The notes under the pieces are model-generated. The model searched no databases. It saw nothing but the letters and a program-made list of their open reading frames with translations, and was not told where the DNA came from. From assembly GCA_965247995.1 (NCBI GenBank), contig OZ252041.1, positions 62,001-126,000 on the forward strand: a stretch of DNA of 64,000 nucleotides, in the 5' to 3' direction. A program made the translations under genes and the position numbers. Source of the stretch: JASLZO01 sp965247995 (GTDB taxonomy: Bacteria; Chloroflexota; Dehalococcoidia; UBA6926). This document shows, piece after piece, positions 17,532 to 26,276 of this stretch (position 1 is the stretch's first letter; every line of letters starts with the position of its first letter).

Positions 17532-18553
17532 GACGCAGCCCTGAGCCCGCCAGCCTTTGCTAGCACCTCGGCGATCTGCACCGTGTTCGTCGCGGCTCCC
17601 TTACGGATGTTGTCGGAGACGACCCAAAGAGAGAGTCCGTGCGTGAACGCCGTATCCCGCCGGATCCGGCCTACAAAAACGTCGTCGCTCCCAGCAGCCT
17701 GGATCGCCATCGGATACGACTGAGTCGCCGGGTCATCGGTGACTACCACCCCAGGCGCTGCCGTGAGAATCTCGCGAGCCTCTTTTGGAGAGATGGGATC
17801 ACGGAACTCCACGTGCACCGCCTCACTGTGGGCGAACGCCACAGGCACGCGCACGCACGTCGCCGAGATCAGGATCTCCGGCGCATGCATGATCTTGTGC
17901 GTCTCCCGGACCAACTTCAGTTCTTCCTTCGTGTAGTCGTCCTCCTCGAAGACGTCGATCTGTGGGAGGGCGTTGAACGCGATCTGGTGCGGAAAGGCCG
18001 ATGCCGCCACATCCTCATCGCGCAACACTCCGCGGCTTTGCGTCCACATCTCGTCCAGCGCTCGAGCACCGGCTCCCGATGTTGATTGATACGTGTCAAC
18101 AATCACCCGCACGATGGGGTTGACTTGGTGCAACGGCCAGAGCGCCACCACCATCTGAATCGTCGAGCAGTTCGGGTTCGCAATGATGCCTCGGTGCGTG
18201 AGCGCGTCTTCCGCGTTTACCTCTGGTACCACCAGGGGTGTCGATGCATCCATCCGCCACGCGGATGAGTTGTCGACGACGACGGCGCCTCGTTGGACTG
18301 CTTCTGGAGCCAATGTTTTGCTCGTCGTTCCCCCGGCCGAGAACAGTGCAACGTCAATCCCTACAAACGAGTCCGGCAATGCTTCCTGGACCTCGTGTTC
18401 GGTCCCGAACGCGGCGATGCGGCGACCTGCGGACCGCGCCGAAGCCAGCACTTTGAGTTGGTTGATCGGAAACGACCGTTCCTCCAACACTCGGAGGAAG
18501 GTCTGGCCGACAAGTCCGGTCGCCCCTACGATCGCAACGTTGAGACCACTCAT
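17528..18553 (-). CDS. asd: Aspartate-semialdehyde dehydrogenase
   Basis: A 341-residue NADP-dependent enzyme reducing aspartyl phosphate to aspartate semialdehyde, the branch point for lysine, threonine and methionine. The Rossmann start is VAIVGATGLVGQTFLRVL, the active-site Cys is in IANPNCSTIQMV near residue 128, and the later motif is QSTSGAGARALDEM. It lies 31 bases downstream of dapB and overlaps yggS by 4 bases. The length is typical for the Gram-positive-like branch. Confidence 0.95.
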   Translation of the reverse strand: MSGLNVAIVGATGLVGQTFLRVLEERSFPINQLKVLASARSAGRRIAAFGTEHEVQEALPDSFVGIDVALFSAGGTTSKTLAPEAVQRGAVVVDNSSAWRMDASTPLVVPEVNAEDALTHRGIIANPNCSTIQMVVALWPLHQVNPIVRVIVDTYQSTSGAGARALDEMWTQSRGVLRDEDVAASAFPHQIAFNALPQIDVFEEDDYTKEELKLVRETHKIMHAPEILISATCVRVPVAFAHSEAVHVEFRDPISPKEAREILTAAPGVVVTDDPATQSYPMAIQAAGSDDVFVGRIRRDTAFTHGLSLWVVSDNIRKGAATNTVQIAEVLAKAGGLRAAS

Positions 18554-18584
18554 ACGTCTATTCTCGCACGCGCCCCAACGTCGG

Positions 18585-19370
18585 CTAATCGAGTTCGAGT
18601 AACGATTCCAAACCGTAGGTGAGTCCCACGGTCCCGACGACGCGCCTGACCGCCAACATAACGCCAGGCATATAGCAGGCGCGGTCGATGGTGTCGTGTC
18701 GGAGGGTCAACGTTTCCCCCAGCCCACCGAATATGACTTCCTGGTGTGCCATTAGGCCGGGCAGCCGAACCGCGTGGACCGTCGCGCCTGCCACCTCCCC
18801 TCCGCGAGTCCCATCCAAGTTCGTCACCGAAGGCTCGGCCCGGATGAACGGCGATCCTCCCCGGGCTTCGCTCATCGCACGTGCGGTCGCGAGCGCGCTT
18901 CCTGACGGAGCGTCGATCTTGCCCGCGTGGTGTCGTTCGATGATCTCCGCAGAGTCGAAATGCCGGGAGGCGATCGTGGCGAGTCGAAGCAACACCGTGG
19001 CTCCCAGGCTGAAGTTCGGGCCCACAAATGCGCCAAGACCCGCTGTCCGAGCAACACGATCGATCTCAGTCAGGTCGTCCGGCGTGAGTCCGCTGGTTCC
19101 GGTCACGAAACATGCGGATTTGGTCAGCGAGGTCTTTGCCGCCAAGAGCGCCGCGTCGCGGTTCGTGAAGTCAACGACCACATCCGGCTTGGTTTCTTCA
19201 AGGATCTCGGCGAGGTCAATCCTATGGGGGACGCCGGTATCCGACGCCCGGGTCCGTGAGACCGTACCACTGAGATGTAGCCCCTCAGCGTCGCCGATGG
19301 CCCGTATGACCTCGCGGCCCATGCGGCCCGTGGCCCCTTGAACGACGACGTTCAATACCGAATCCGCCAT
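18585..19370 (-). CDS. dapB: 4-hydroxy-tetrahydrodipicolinate reductase
   Basis: A 261-residue NAD(P)H-dependent reductase, the step after DapA in diaminopimelate/lysine synthesis. It has the nucleotide-binding GATGRMGREV near residue 13, VDFTNRDAALLAA, the central GTSGL, and the substrate-binding HHAGKIDAPSGSAL near residue 152. It sits between pnp and asd in one minus-strand transcription unit (35 bases from pnp). Linkage of pnp to lysine genes is a recurring gene order in some Gram-positive-like lineages. Confidence 0.95.
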   Translation of the reverse strand: MADSVLNVVVQGATGRMGREVIRAIGDAEGLHLSGTVSRTRASDTGVPHRIDLAEILEETKPDVVVDFTNRDAALLAAKTSLTKSACFVTGTSGLTPDDLTEIDRVARTAGLGAFVGPNFSLGATVLLRLATIASRHFDSAEIIERHHAGKIDAPSGSALATARAMSEARGGSPFIRAEPSVTNLDGTRGGEVAGATVHAVRLPGLMAHQEVIFGGLGETLTLRHDTIDRACYMPGVMLAVRRVVGTVGLTYGLESLLELD

Positions 19371-19405
19371 CGGAAGTGGGCGCCGGTGTCGTCCCGCTCG
19401 TACCG

Positions 19406-21682
19406 CTACCGGTTGGGCGGTCCGCTGCCCTCGCGGCGCGCGCGTGGTGGTCCACCACTGGGACGTCGCGACGGGCCACCGCTGCCTTCGCGGCGGGGAG
19501 GTCGACCGTTTCCACGGTCACCGCTTCCTCCGAATCGGCTGTCGCGGTCGCCGGGCGGTCGCTCGCGGTCTGCCTCGTTGGGTCTGGCCTGCGCCTGCTC
19601 CGGGTCGTAGTCGGCGAGTAGGGCCCGACGGGACAGACGCACCCGGCCCGTCGGATCGATGTCCGTTACCAGCACTTCGACCTCGTCCCCGAGAGAGAGC
19701 ACGTCTTCGACGCTTGGTACGCGGTAGTTCGCTAACTCCGAGATGTGCACCATGCCATCTCTGCCCGGAACCAGCTCGATGAAAGCACCAAAGTCCGTGA
19801 TGCGAATCACCTTGCCGGTGTATCGCTCACCCACGGTGATGTCCTTCGTCAGGGCTTCGACCATCGTGATGGCGCTCCGTGCAGCCTCACCATCGCTCGA
19901 ACCGATGTAGACGGTCCCATCGTTCTCGACATCGACCGTCGCTTTGGTCTGTTCTACGATTCCGCGAATTGTCTTGCCGCCAGGACCGATCAGCGCACCA
20001 ATCCGCTCCGGATTGATCTGCAGACGAATCATCCGAGGGGCGTAGTCGCTTAACTCCGGCCGCGACGCTGCGATGGTCTCATGCATCCTTTCGAGGATGA
20101 ACAATCGCGCATCTCGCGCTTGGTCGAGTGCCTTCTCCAGGATCTCGTCGGATACACCGGTCAGCTTGATATCCATCTGGAGGGCCGTGACACCCTCGCT
20201 CGTCCCAGCGACTTTGAAGTCCATATCACCGAGAAAATCCTCGATTCCCTGGATGTCCGTCAGCACGGCATACTCACCGTCGCTGTCGGTTACCAGCCCC
20301 ATCGCGATCCCGGCAACCGGACGGGCGATAGGCACTCCCGCATCCATGAGCGAAAGGGTGCTCGAACACACGCTTCCCATCGAAGTGCTTCCGTTGGACC
20401 CCAGCACGTCAGACACGAGTCTGATCGTGTAGGGGAACTCGTCCTCGCTGGGAATAACCGGCGCGATCGCCCGTTCCGCCAGCGCACCGTGGCCAATCTC
20501 GCGACGGCCTGGTGTTCCCATTCGGCGAGCCTCTCCAACCGAGAACGGTGGGAAGTTGTAGTGATGGAGGAAACGCTTGGTCTCCTCGGGGCTCAACGTG
20601 TCGAGTTTCTGCGCCGCCGCTAGCGGTCCAAGCGTCGCTACGTTGAGCACCTGCGTCTCTCCACGATTGAAGATCGCCGAGCCGTGCGACCGCGGGAGTA
20701 CCCCAACCTGGCAGCTTATTGGCCTGACATCGGTCAACTGCCTCCCGTCCGGCCTCTTCCCGCTCAGAATCGAGGTCCGAACAGCATCCTTGAGCACTGC
20801 TTCGAACGCGGACCGAATCGCTGGGAGGTCGTGGGCGTCGCTGAACTGGTCAATCGCTTCTTGTTGGAGGCCATCGGTGACCTCGTTGCGCTCTTCCTTA
20901 CCCAATCCCTCCGCGGCCTGCTTCAGCCGTTCACCAACGAGACCGGAGACCGCAGCTTCCAATTCCTTTGATTCGGCAGCAGCCGACATCTCGAGCTTGG
21001 GTTTGCTGGTCATGGCCAGCAACTCCAACTGCATGTCCGCAACGATTCCGTTGATCTCCTGCCCCTTCCGGAGCGCATCTCGGAGAATCGTCTCGGGGAC
21101 CTCTTGTGCGCCAGCTTCGACCATCGTGATGGAAGACCCGGAGCCCGCGACAGTCATGTCCAGTTCGCTCTGCTGCAGTTGGCTGTACGTGGGGTTGACG
21201 ACCATCTCGCCATCGATGTAGCCGAGACGCGTCCCGCTCACTGGTCCGGAGAAGGGGATCTCCGAAATCGTCAACGCAGCCGATGCACTAATGATGCTCA
21301 GGATGTCGGGGATATTCTCCTGGTCAGCCGAGAGCGCCAGGATCACGATCTGGGTCTCGTTCCGATACCCCTTTGGGAACAGGGGACGAATCGTCCGGTC
21401 CGTTAACCGGCTGGCAAGGATCGCATCCTGTCCAGGCCGGCCCTCTCGCCGGAAGAAGCTCCCGGGAATCTTCCCAATGGCGTAATGACGCTCTTCGAGG
21501 TCGACAGTCAGAGGGAAGAAATCAATCCCCTCGCGGGGGCTGGAAGAGGCGGTCGCCGTGGCCAGAAGGACCGTATCCCCGTATTGGATTGTGACGCTGC
21601 CGCCAGCCTGCAGGGCGAGGTCGCCCGATTCGATGATGAGTTGTCTGCCTGCTAATTCTCGCTCGACCCGATATTTCTGCAT
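19406..21682 (-). CDS. pnp: Polyribonucleotide nucleotidyltransferase (PNPase)
   Basis: A 758-residue phosphorolytic 3'-5' exoribonuclease. Two RNase PH-like cores are separated by a helical linker (about residues 225-310), with the catalytic-core segment VLGSNGSTSMGSVCSSTL near residue 415. A KH domain with IGPGGKTIRGI near residue 565 and an S1 domain (GKVIRITDFGAFIEL, about 635) follow. The last roughly 55 residues are a low-complexity Arg/Gly/Pro tail resembling an RGG box, absent from E. coli PNPase. It lies directly downstream of rpsO, the classical rpsO-pnp order, and leads into dapB. Confidence 0.96.
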   Translation of the reverse strand: MQKYRVERELAGRQLIIESGDLALQAGGSVTIQYGDTVLLATATASSSPREGIDFFPLTVDLEERHYAIGKIPGSFFRREGRPGQDAILASRLTDRTIRPLFPKGYRNETQIVILALSADQENIPDILSIISASAALTISEIPFSGPVSGTRLGYIDGEMVVNPTYSQLQQSELDMTVAGSGSSITMVEAGAQEVPETILRDALRKGQEINGIVADMQLELLAMTSKPKLEMSAAAESKELEAAVSGLVGERLKQAAEGLGKEERNEVTDGLQQEAIDQFSDAHDLPAIRSAFEAVLKDAVRTSILSGKRPDGRQLTDVRPISCQVGVLPRSHGSAIFNRGETQVLNVATLGPLAAAQKLDTLSPEETKRFLHHYNFPPFSVGEARRMGTPGRREIGHGALAERAIAPVIPSEDEFPYTIRLVSDVLGSNGSTSMGSVCSSTLSLMDAGVPIARPVAGIAMGLVTDSDGEYAVLTDIQGIEDFLGDMDFKVAGTSEGVTALQMDIKLTGVSDEILEKALDQARDARLFILERMHETIAASRPELSDYAPRMIRLQINPERIGALIGPGGKTIRGIVEQTKATVDVENDGTVYIGSSDGEAARSAITMVEALTKDITVGERYTGKVIRITDFGAFIELVPGRDGMVHISELANYRVPSVEDVLSLGDEVEVLVTDIDPTGRVRLSRRALLADYDPEQAQARPNEADRERPPGDRDSRFGGSGDRGNGRPPRREGSGGPSRRPSGGPPRARREGSGPPNR

Positions 21683-21742
21683 GTGTTCCTACGCTCCGCG
21701 CACCTTATGCGCCCGGAGGAAGGGGGTGAGCCGTGTGCGTCG

Positions 21743-22006
21743 TTAACCGCGGATACCGAGGGACGACACGACACTCTGATATCGCGCCGGATCTTCCCTA
21801 CGGAGGTAACGGAGAAGCCGCCTGCGTTGCCCAACGAGCTTCAGCAAGCCTCTTCGCGTTGCGTGGTCGTGGTGGTGCACTTGGACGTGACTTGTAAGCT
21901 CTCGGATTCGGTGTGAGAGCAGGGCCACCTGAACGTCAGTGGATCCGCTGTCGGACGCGTGCGCCCGGTACTGTTCGATTATCTGTTGCCGCGTCTCGCG
22001 ATCCAC
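21743..22006 (-). CDS. rpsO: 30S ribosomal protein S15
   Basis: An 87-residue S15 primary 16S rRNA-binding protein. It has DRETRQQIIEQYR at the start, the central SDSGSTDVQVALLSHRI and the LLKLVGQRRRLLRYLRREDP helix. A GTG start at 22006 is chosen because GGAG precedes it by 7 bases and it gives the family's usual length. The reading frame stays open for 40 more codons upstream, but that stretch has no S15 similarity and contains the candidate promoter. It is followed by pnp, 60 bases downstream. Confidence 0.95.
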   Translation of the reverse strand: MDRETRQQIIEQYRAHASDSGSTDVQVALLSHRIRELTSHVQVHHHDHATRRGLLKLVGQRRRLLRYLRREDPARYQSVVSSLGIRG

Positions 22007-22062
22007 CCGTTCTCCGCTTGGCCTTCGCCTTCCTCTTTGATCGTCCCTTATCTCTGAGTCGG

Positions 22063-22071
22063 AGTATACCA
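22063..22071 (-). promoter_or_regulatory. Candidate extended -10 promoter for rpsO-pnp operon
   Basis: On the minus strand TGGTATACT forms an extended -10 element whose TATACT is the same hexamer as in the prs and purA candidates. A start near 22056 leaves a leader of about 50 bases before the rpsO GTG. Confidence 0.4.
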
Positions 22072-22112
22072 GTGCTTTCTCGGCGACCGCTCTGCCGCCT
22101 TCGACCCTCGTT

Positions 22113-23438
22113 TCAACTCCGGTCACGACCCGGCTCGTTCAGATAGATGTCCCCCGCCGCCACCTTCGGTTGGTTGAGCACAGGAGGGACCGCGATCAAC
22201 ATCGCGAATGCCGCCACCACGTACACGACCACGAACGCCTGGAAGATCGGGACATAGCTGCCATCGAGGAGCGCGTACGCGATATTCGTTCCGAGGGGGG
22301 CCACCGAGTTCGCCAGCATCTGGAATGGAGTGATCAACCCTCGGATCGCTCCTTGATGCCGCCGACCGAAGTAGTCCGCCCAGACAAGTTGTTGCAGGAC
22401 CGGAACTCCCCCGAAGGCCACTCCGTGAACAACGGCGAACACGTATGCCAGGCCCAGATTGTCCACGACGCTCAGAATCGCCACCCCGATTGCGACGAAA
22501 AGAAAAGAAACGGCCATCACAATTCGAACGCTGACGCGTTCGGCGATGAACCCAGAAACCAGTCCTCCGACAGTCCCCACGCCAGCCCAGACTGTGAGCA
22601 CCGCCACTGCGGCACTAGGCGAAATGCCCTGGTCGGTCAGGTACGGGAACAAGTTGAAGTTCACCCCTGCACCAGTGAAGAACATCGCTCCCGACACGCC
22701 GAGCAAGACAAAAAAGGAGCGGGTCCGAGCTGCCTCGCGGGGCGTGAAGCTGACCTCGGCCTCCGGTGTCGCCGGCTGATCCGACTGGAAACCGTTCGCC
22801 GGCGGATTGTCTCCATCGGGTCGCAACCCCATATCCTCGGGTTGTCGGCGGAGGAAGAGCGTGGTCGGGATGAGCGTCAGCGTCCACGTGAGTACCCCGA
22901 GCGCCACCGCGGCCGATCTCCACCCGAAGACGCCAAGCACGGTCTGCACATAGAGGGGCATCAACGCATTGCCGATCCTGGTGCCCGTGGTGGAAAAAGC
23001 CATCGCGCGCCCGCGGCGCCGGATGAACCACTTTGAAATCACGATGCCAGTCGCGAGCGCGACGACGCCGCTCACGAGGGCACGGCTTACTGCCATGAGT
23101 GCGTAGAAGTGCCACAGTGCCTGGACGATCGCCAATCCCGCAATAGTCGCGCCAAGGAAGATGAACGCGATCGTCAAGATCCAACGCGGACCGAAGCGGT
23201 CAAACAGCGGTCCCACGACGATCGCGGTTACTCCTCCCGCCATCGTTCCGACGGTTATCGCACCCGCGAACTGCGCCCGGGTCCAACCCAACTCCGCGGT
23301 CATTGGTTTGAGGAACACGCCGAGCACAGGATTGAATTCCGCGGTTTGCGCCATCGTGACGACGCCCATCGTCGCGACGATGACCCATCCGTAGTAGATG
23401 CGGCGCCCACGTACCGGGCGAGCCAGCCGCCTAAGCAT
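22113..23438 (-). CDS. Major facilitator superfamily transporter
   Basis: A 441-residue MFS protein with about twelve hydrophobic segments split by a charged central loop near residues 205-230. It has the MFS A-like motif GPLFDRFGPRWI between helices 2 and 3 (about residue 76) and a second-half equivalent, GFIAERVSVRI. It resembles the monocarboxylate/oxalate-formate-type MFS branch, but the substrate is undetermined. It lies downstream of the grdE-grdB-like genes on the same strand, separated by a terminator-like hairpin. Supplying a substrate to that system is possible but unproven. Confidence 0.82.
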   Translation of the reverse strand: MLRRLARPVRGRRIYYGWVIVATMGVVTMAQTAEFNPVLGVFLKPMTAELGWTRAQFAGAITVGTMAGGVTAIVVGPLFDRFGPRWILTIAFIFLGATIAGLAIVQALWHFYALMAVSRALVSGVVALATGIVISKWFIRRRGRAMAFSTTGTRIGNALMPLYVQTVLGVFGWRSAAVALGVLTWTLTLIPTTLFLRRQPEDMGLRPDGDNPPANGFQSDQPATPEAEVSFTPREAARTRSFFVLLGVSGAMFFTGAGVNFNLFPYLTDQGISPSAAVAVLTVWAGVGTVGGLVSGFIAERVSVRIVMAVSFLFVAIGVAILSVVDNLGLAYVFAVVHGVAFGGVPVLQQLVWADYFGRRHQGAIRGLITPFQMLANSVAPLGTNIAYALLDGSYVPIFQAFVVVYVVAAFAMLIAVPPVLNQPKVAAGDIYLNEPGRDRS

Positions 23439-23464
23439 CGCTGGTGGTTTCAGTTCCCAATGAG

Positions 23465-23493
23465 AGAGCCCCCGGTTTCGTGCCGGGGGCTCT
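23465..23493 (-). terminator. Stem-loop downstream of the grdB-like gene
   Basis: AGAGCCCCCGG and CCGGGGGCTCT form a perfect 11-base-pair stem with a 7-base loop, located 24 bases past the grdB-like stop. No T run follows on either strand. It may be an RNA-stabilising or partial terminator rather than a full intrinsic one. Confidence 0.5.
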
Positions 23494-23516
23494 GGACTCT
23501 CCGAAAGACGGACCGA

Positions 23517-24809
23517 TTATTCGGAGTCCGGGTCGTTGGACAGCGTCTCCAATGCACGCTCCACGAGCTCGTGACGAAGTTCCTTTTCCTCGGCTGCAGA
23601 CAGGCTTGCATCGCCGAGCGGGTGGACGATACCCCTGCCCTGCACCACACGGTTCGCCCCGACCATCTTCGCCACTGGCGTCACAGCCGTTACCTGTGCC
23701 ACCGGGATACCCGCACGTTCGAGTTCCGTCGTAATCGCAGCTCCGCTGCGAGTGCTCGTCCCTCAAGTCGAGGTAAGGATGACGGCGTCGACCCCATCGT
23801 TCTTCAGCTTCTCTGCCATCTCGCGGCCCAATCGGCGGCTGTTCGCAATCGGGTTTGCCAGGCCGGACGTCGACAAAAACTCGTCATGGACCTTGCCGAC
23901 TTGACCATCGCGCTCCATCTCACGAAGAACATCGACAGGAACCAGTCGATCCGGATCCTGCTCGACATATCGCGTGTCGAACCCTCGGTGTTGGACTTGG
24001 TAGTCCTCACCTTCGAGGTCACTCAAACCGGAGATGTCGTACGAACCCCAGTTCGTGGCGGCAATCGGCGGGATCCCGTCTGGGTTGCCCACCGGCACCA
24101 ACCCGCCGTCAGTCACAATCGCGACACGTGCTTTCGACATATCCAGAATAGCTGCGGGCGCTGGCGGAGGTGTGAAGCTCGTGACGGTCAATTCAGATGT
24201 GTAGGATTCACCCTTCGTCTTCGCAAGGACCATGTCGACCAACCGCTCAGCCGCGGTCTTGTCGACGAACTCATCACGCAGGATTCCCTGGGGGATGTAG
24301 CCTTCATCTGCAGGCCGTCCGATCGACTCGCCACCATCCGCCGCGAGCTTGTTGGCGATGGCCGCCATCTTCATCAGGACATCGCGCATCGCTGCGACGT
24401 TTTGCCCGGAGTCGACGATATACACCTCCGAGCGATAGATATCCACACCCGGGTTCTCGACGGCCATCCCGGTCACCACTGGAATGCCTAGCTCCGCTTG
24501 GACCGCAGCGCACAATCCGGCCGCCGCCACGCCGTACCGCCCTGCTTCGTAGCAAGGACCCGCAACGAACAGCTCGGCTCCCGATTCCCTCACGTGCTCG
24601 ATCACCTGCTGGCTGACTTCCGCGAGATTCTCCGCCGCGTAGTTGTCGCCGCAGATGAGCGTCTCTACGACAGTGGACCCATCGCCCAAGACCTGCTCCA
24701 ACAGGCGGCCGGGACCGACCGCCTCACTACGCGTCTGGAGCGGAGTACTCGCCTCCTCTTCGCCTCCAACGCCTCCGAAGAATTGGTTCATGTAGTGGAC
24801 GACTTTCAC
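23517..24809 (-). CDS. GrdB-like selenoprotein, glycine/sarcosine/betaine reductase component B (selenocysteine at TGA 23763-23765)
   Basis: Read through one in-frame TGA, this is a 430-residue GrdB-family protein. It starts KVVHYMNQFFGGVGGEE (GTG 24809, preceded by GGGAGG), continues with CGDNYAAEN, the FVAGPCYEAGRYG segment and DGIPPIAATNWGSYD, and reaches VILTST-U-GTSTRSG with the TGA as codon 349. In clostridial GrdB the same place reads U-GTCTRCG, so the two cysteines of UxxCxxC are serines here. Canonical GrdB binds substrate as an imine with the GrdE pyruvoyl group and passes the carbon unit to the GrdA selenol. A perfect hairpin 11 bases after the TGA supports Sec insertion. Similarity continues after the TGA for 81 residues, so this is not a pseudogene. 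It is co-directional with the GrdE-like gene upstream (57-base gap). Confidence 0.9.
23735..23751 (-). promoter_or_regulatory. Putative bacterial SECIS hairpin of the grdB-like gene
   Basis: On the minus strand TCGCAG, loop CGGAG and CTGCGA form a perfect 6-base-pair stem beginning 11 bases after the in-frame TGA. A short stem with a small G-containing apical loop at this distance is what SelB recognises in bacterial SECIS elements. The sequence also encodes residues of the conserved SGAAI region. Confidence 0.62.
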
Positions 24810-24866
24810 ATTTGCCTCCCTGCAACCCGTCAGTTCCGAACCGCGCAACCGCTAGCGATCACGACA

Positions 24867-26135
24867 CTAGTAGACGTTAACCCGGATCCTCGACATTCCC
24901 TGTTGATTCGTGACCCCTGCAACTCCTGACGCCTGCATCGTCTCCATCGCCGACAGAGCTTCAACCATCTGCTCATTACTCGAGACGACGCGCTCGACCC
25001 GCTGCACCGGCCATGAGATATCGTTGCCGCCCGCGTAGACGATGGCATTGACCTCCGCGTGATCGAACAACAACGCCGATTCGGCCCGCCGGTCGCCTGC
25101 CATGTCGCTGACCTGCACGGTCGTCCGCAAACCGATCTCCTCGCACAGTTGAGCGGTCTTGCCCATGTCTGCGTGAGGAGCTCCTCCACCGTACTTCGTC
25201 AGGACGACGCCATCGGCGCCGAGCGCCCACTTCGCCTGTTGTGCCGCCATCATGCACGTGCGATCTCGGTCGTTCTCGTCGGACGCGGCCACCGTCGCCA
25301 CCGTGCCAACGAAATTCAACTCCCGGGCTTGATGTCTTCTGATCAATTCCAGAATGATCGGGTGGTTTTGATAGAAATAGGTTTCCACCTGCATGTTCCA
25401 GTACGAGGTGACGACGGCCCCATCGAGCCATTCGGTCGGCGCCAAGACAGTCGGCATCATCCCTTCGGTGTTGCTCCCATACAAGATGTGCTCATCCGCC
25501 TCGACCACGCGTTGGTGCCCATGAATCTGGGCTATGTACGCGATATTCGGGAGGCCCTGACGGTCGGGAGACAGTGTGTCTGTTAGGTCAAACCGTTCCT
25601 CGGATGCCGCTGGCTGTCCGATCGCAGTTGCACCCAGGTACGTTCCAGCTTTCAAGGAAGCGACCCGTGCCGCGTTCAGCGCGACGTGGCGTTCAACGTC
25701 GGTGCGCACCTTTGGAACGACAACAAGGTGGTGGAGGATACCGTAGGGCGATTCCCTGCCGGGGTCTCCCGACATCTCCAACGACTTCCCACCCGCTCCC
25801 GGCTCTCCGAGTGGATCGACCGTTGCGACCGCGCAACCCCGCAATACATGAGTACGGCCTTCGCCCGCTATCTGAAAGGGTCCCAAGACACCGGGAAAGT
25901 CTGATCCTCCATCCCCGGGCTCTTTCGATCGGGGTTCGATGATGTCGAACAGCACGCCGACCCGCGCCGATTCCCCCGGTCCCACCAGGACCAAATCGAC
26001 GTCCTCAAGCCGCCGGTCCTCGAGGAGGTGCGTCTTCAGTGCCTCGCGGTCGATCGTGAGCGTCGAGCCGTGAAGACCCGACTCGTCCCCAAAACGAAGT
26101 CCAGACACCGGGTGAATCAACAGTGTCAGCGGCAT
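24867..26135 (-). CDS. GrdE-like glycine/sarcosine/betaine reductase component B subunit, lacking the pyruvoyl-forming Cys
   Basis: A 422-residue Gly_reductase-family protein. Recognisable blocks are VGPGESARVGVLFDIIEPR (about 51-69), the GEGRTHVLRG block near 91-100, the ILYGSNTEGMMPTVLAPTEW block at 217-236 and YFYQNHPI near 253-260. In canonical GrdE the block following DGA(I/V)V contains the Cys that self-cleaves into alpha and beta subunits and becomes a pyruvoyl group. Here residues 244-251 read SYWNMQVE, without any Cys or Ser at the expected point except S244. Self-cleavage and pyruvoyl formation are therefore not expected, and imine capture of an amine substrate would need another group. 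ATG 26135 is the first start within the conserved region. It is divergent from grdC. Confidence 0.85.
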   Translation of the reverse strand: MPLTLLIHPVSGLRFGDESGLHGSTLTIDREALKTHLLEDRRLEDVDLVLVGPGESARVGVLFDIIEPRSKEPGDGGSDFPGVLGPFQIAGEGRTHVLRGCAVATVDPLGEPGAGGKSLEMSGDPGRESPYGILHHLVVVPKVRTDVERHVALNAARVASLKAGTYLGATAIGQPAASEERFDLTDTLSPDRQGLPNIAYIAQIHGHQRVVEADEHILYGSNTEGMMPTVLAPTEWLDGAVVTSYWNMQVETYFYQNHPIILELIRRHQARELNFVGTVATVAASDENDRDRTCMMAAQQAKWALGADGVVLTKYGGGAPHADMGKTAQLCEEIGLRTTVQVSDMAGDRRAESALLFDHAEVNAIVYAGGNDISWPVQRVERVVSSNEQMVEALSAMETMQASGVAGVTNQQGMSRIRVNVY

Positions 26136-26190
26136 CAGCCAGCCCCCAACCCGCGCGGTCCCTGGCCCTACCCAGCACCTAGCGCGCAGA

Positions 26191-26219
26191 TTGACACAAA
26201 CTAGGCCCGCCGGTAGCGT
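26191..26219 (+). promoter_or_regulatory. Candidate promoter for the grdC-grdA plus-strand operon
   Basis: A consensus TTGACA (26191-26196) is followed after 17 bases by TAGCGT (26214-26219). It overlaps a mirror-image promoter on the other strand, so the two outward operons could be co-regulated or mutually exclusive. The -10 is weak (3 of 6). Confidence 0.38.
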
Positions 26220-26227
26220 TCTGTCAA
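26198..26227 (-). promoter_or_regulatory. Candidate promoter for the grdE-grdB minus-strand operon
   Basis: On the minus strand a consensus TTGACA (26227-26222) is followed after 18 bases by TAGTTT (26203-26198). It interleaves with the plus-strand candidate. Together the two -35 hexamers form an inverted repeat spanning 26191-26227. Confidence 0.38.
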
Positions 26228-26276
26228 CAAATCCGGCCAAGACCATGTAACCCCTGCGCCTGAGGTACTTACACGT

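Noticed and set aside
22007..22126. N-terminal extension of S15
   Set aside because: The extra 40 codons lack S15 similarity and contain a promoter-like element.
23517..24809. grdB-like gene read as two separate genes
   Set aside because: The short 3' piece has no start of its own with a ribosome-binding site and continues the GrdB family directly after the Sec codon.
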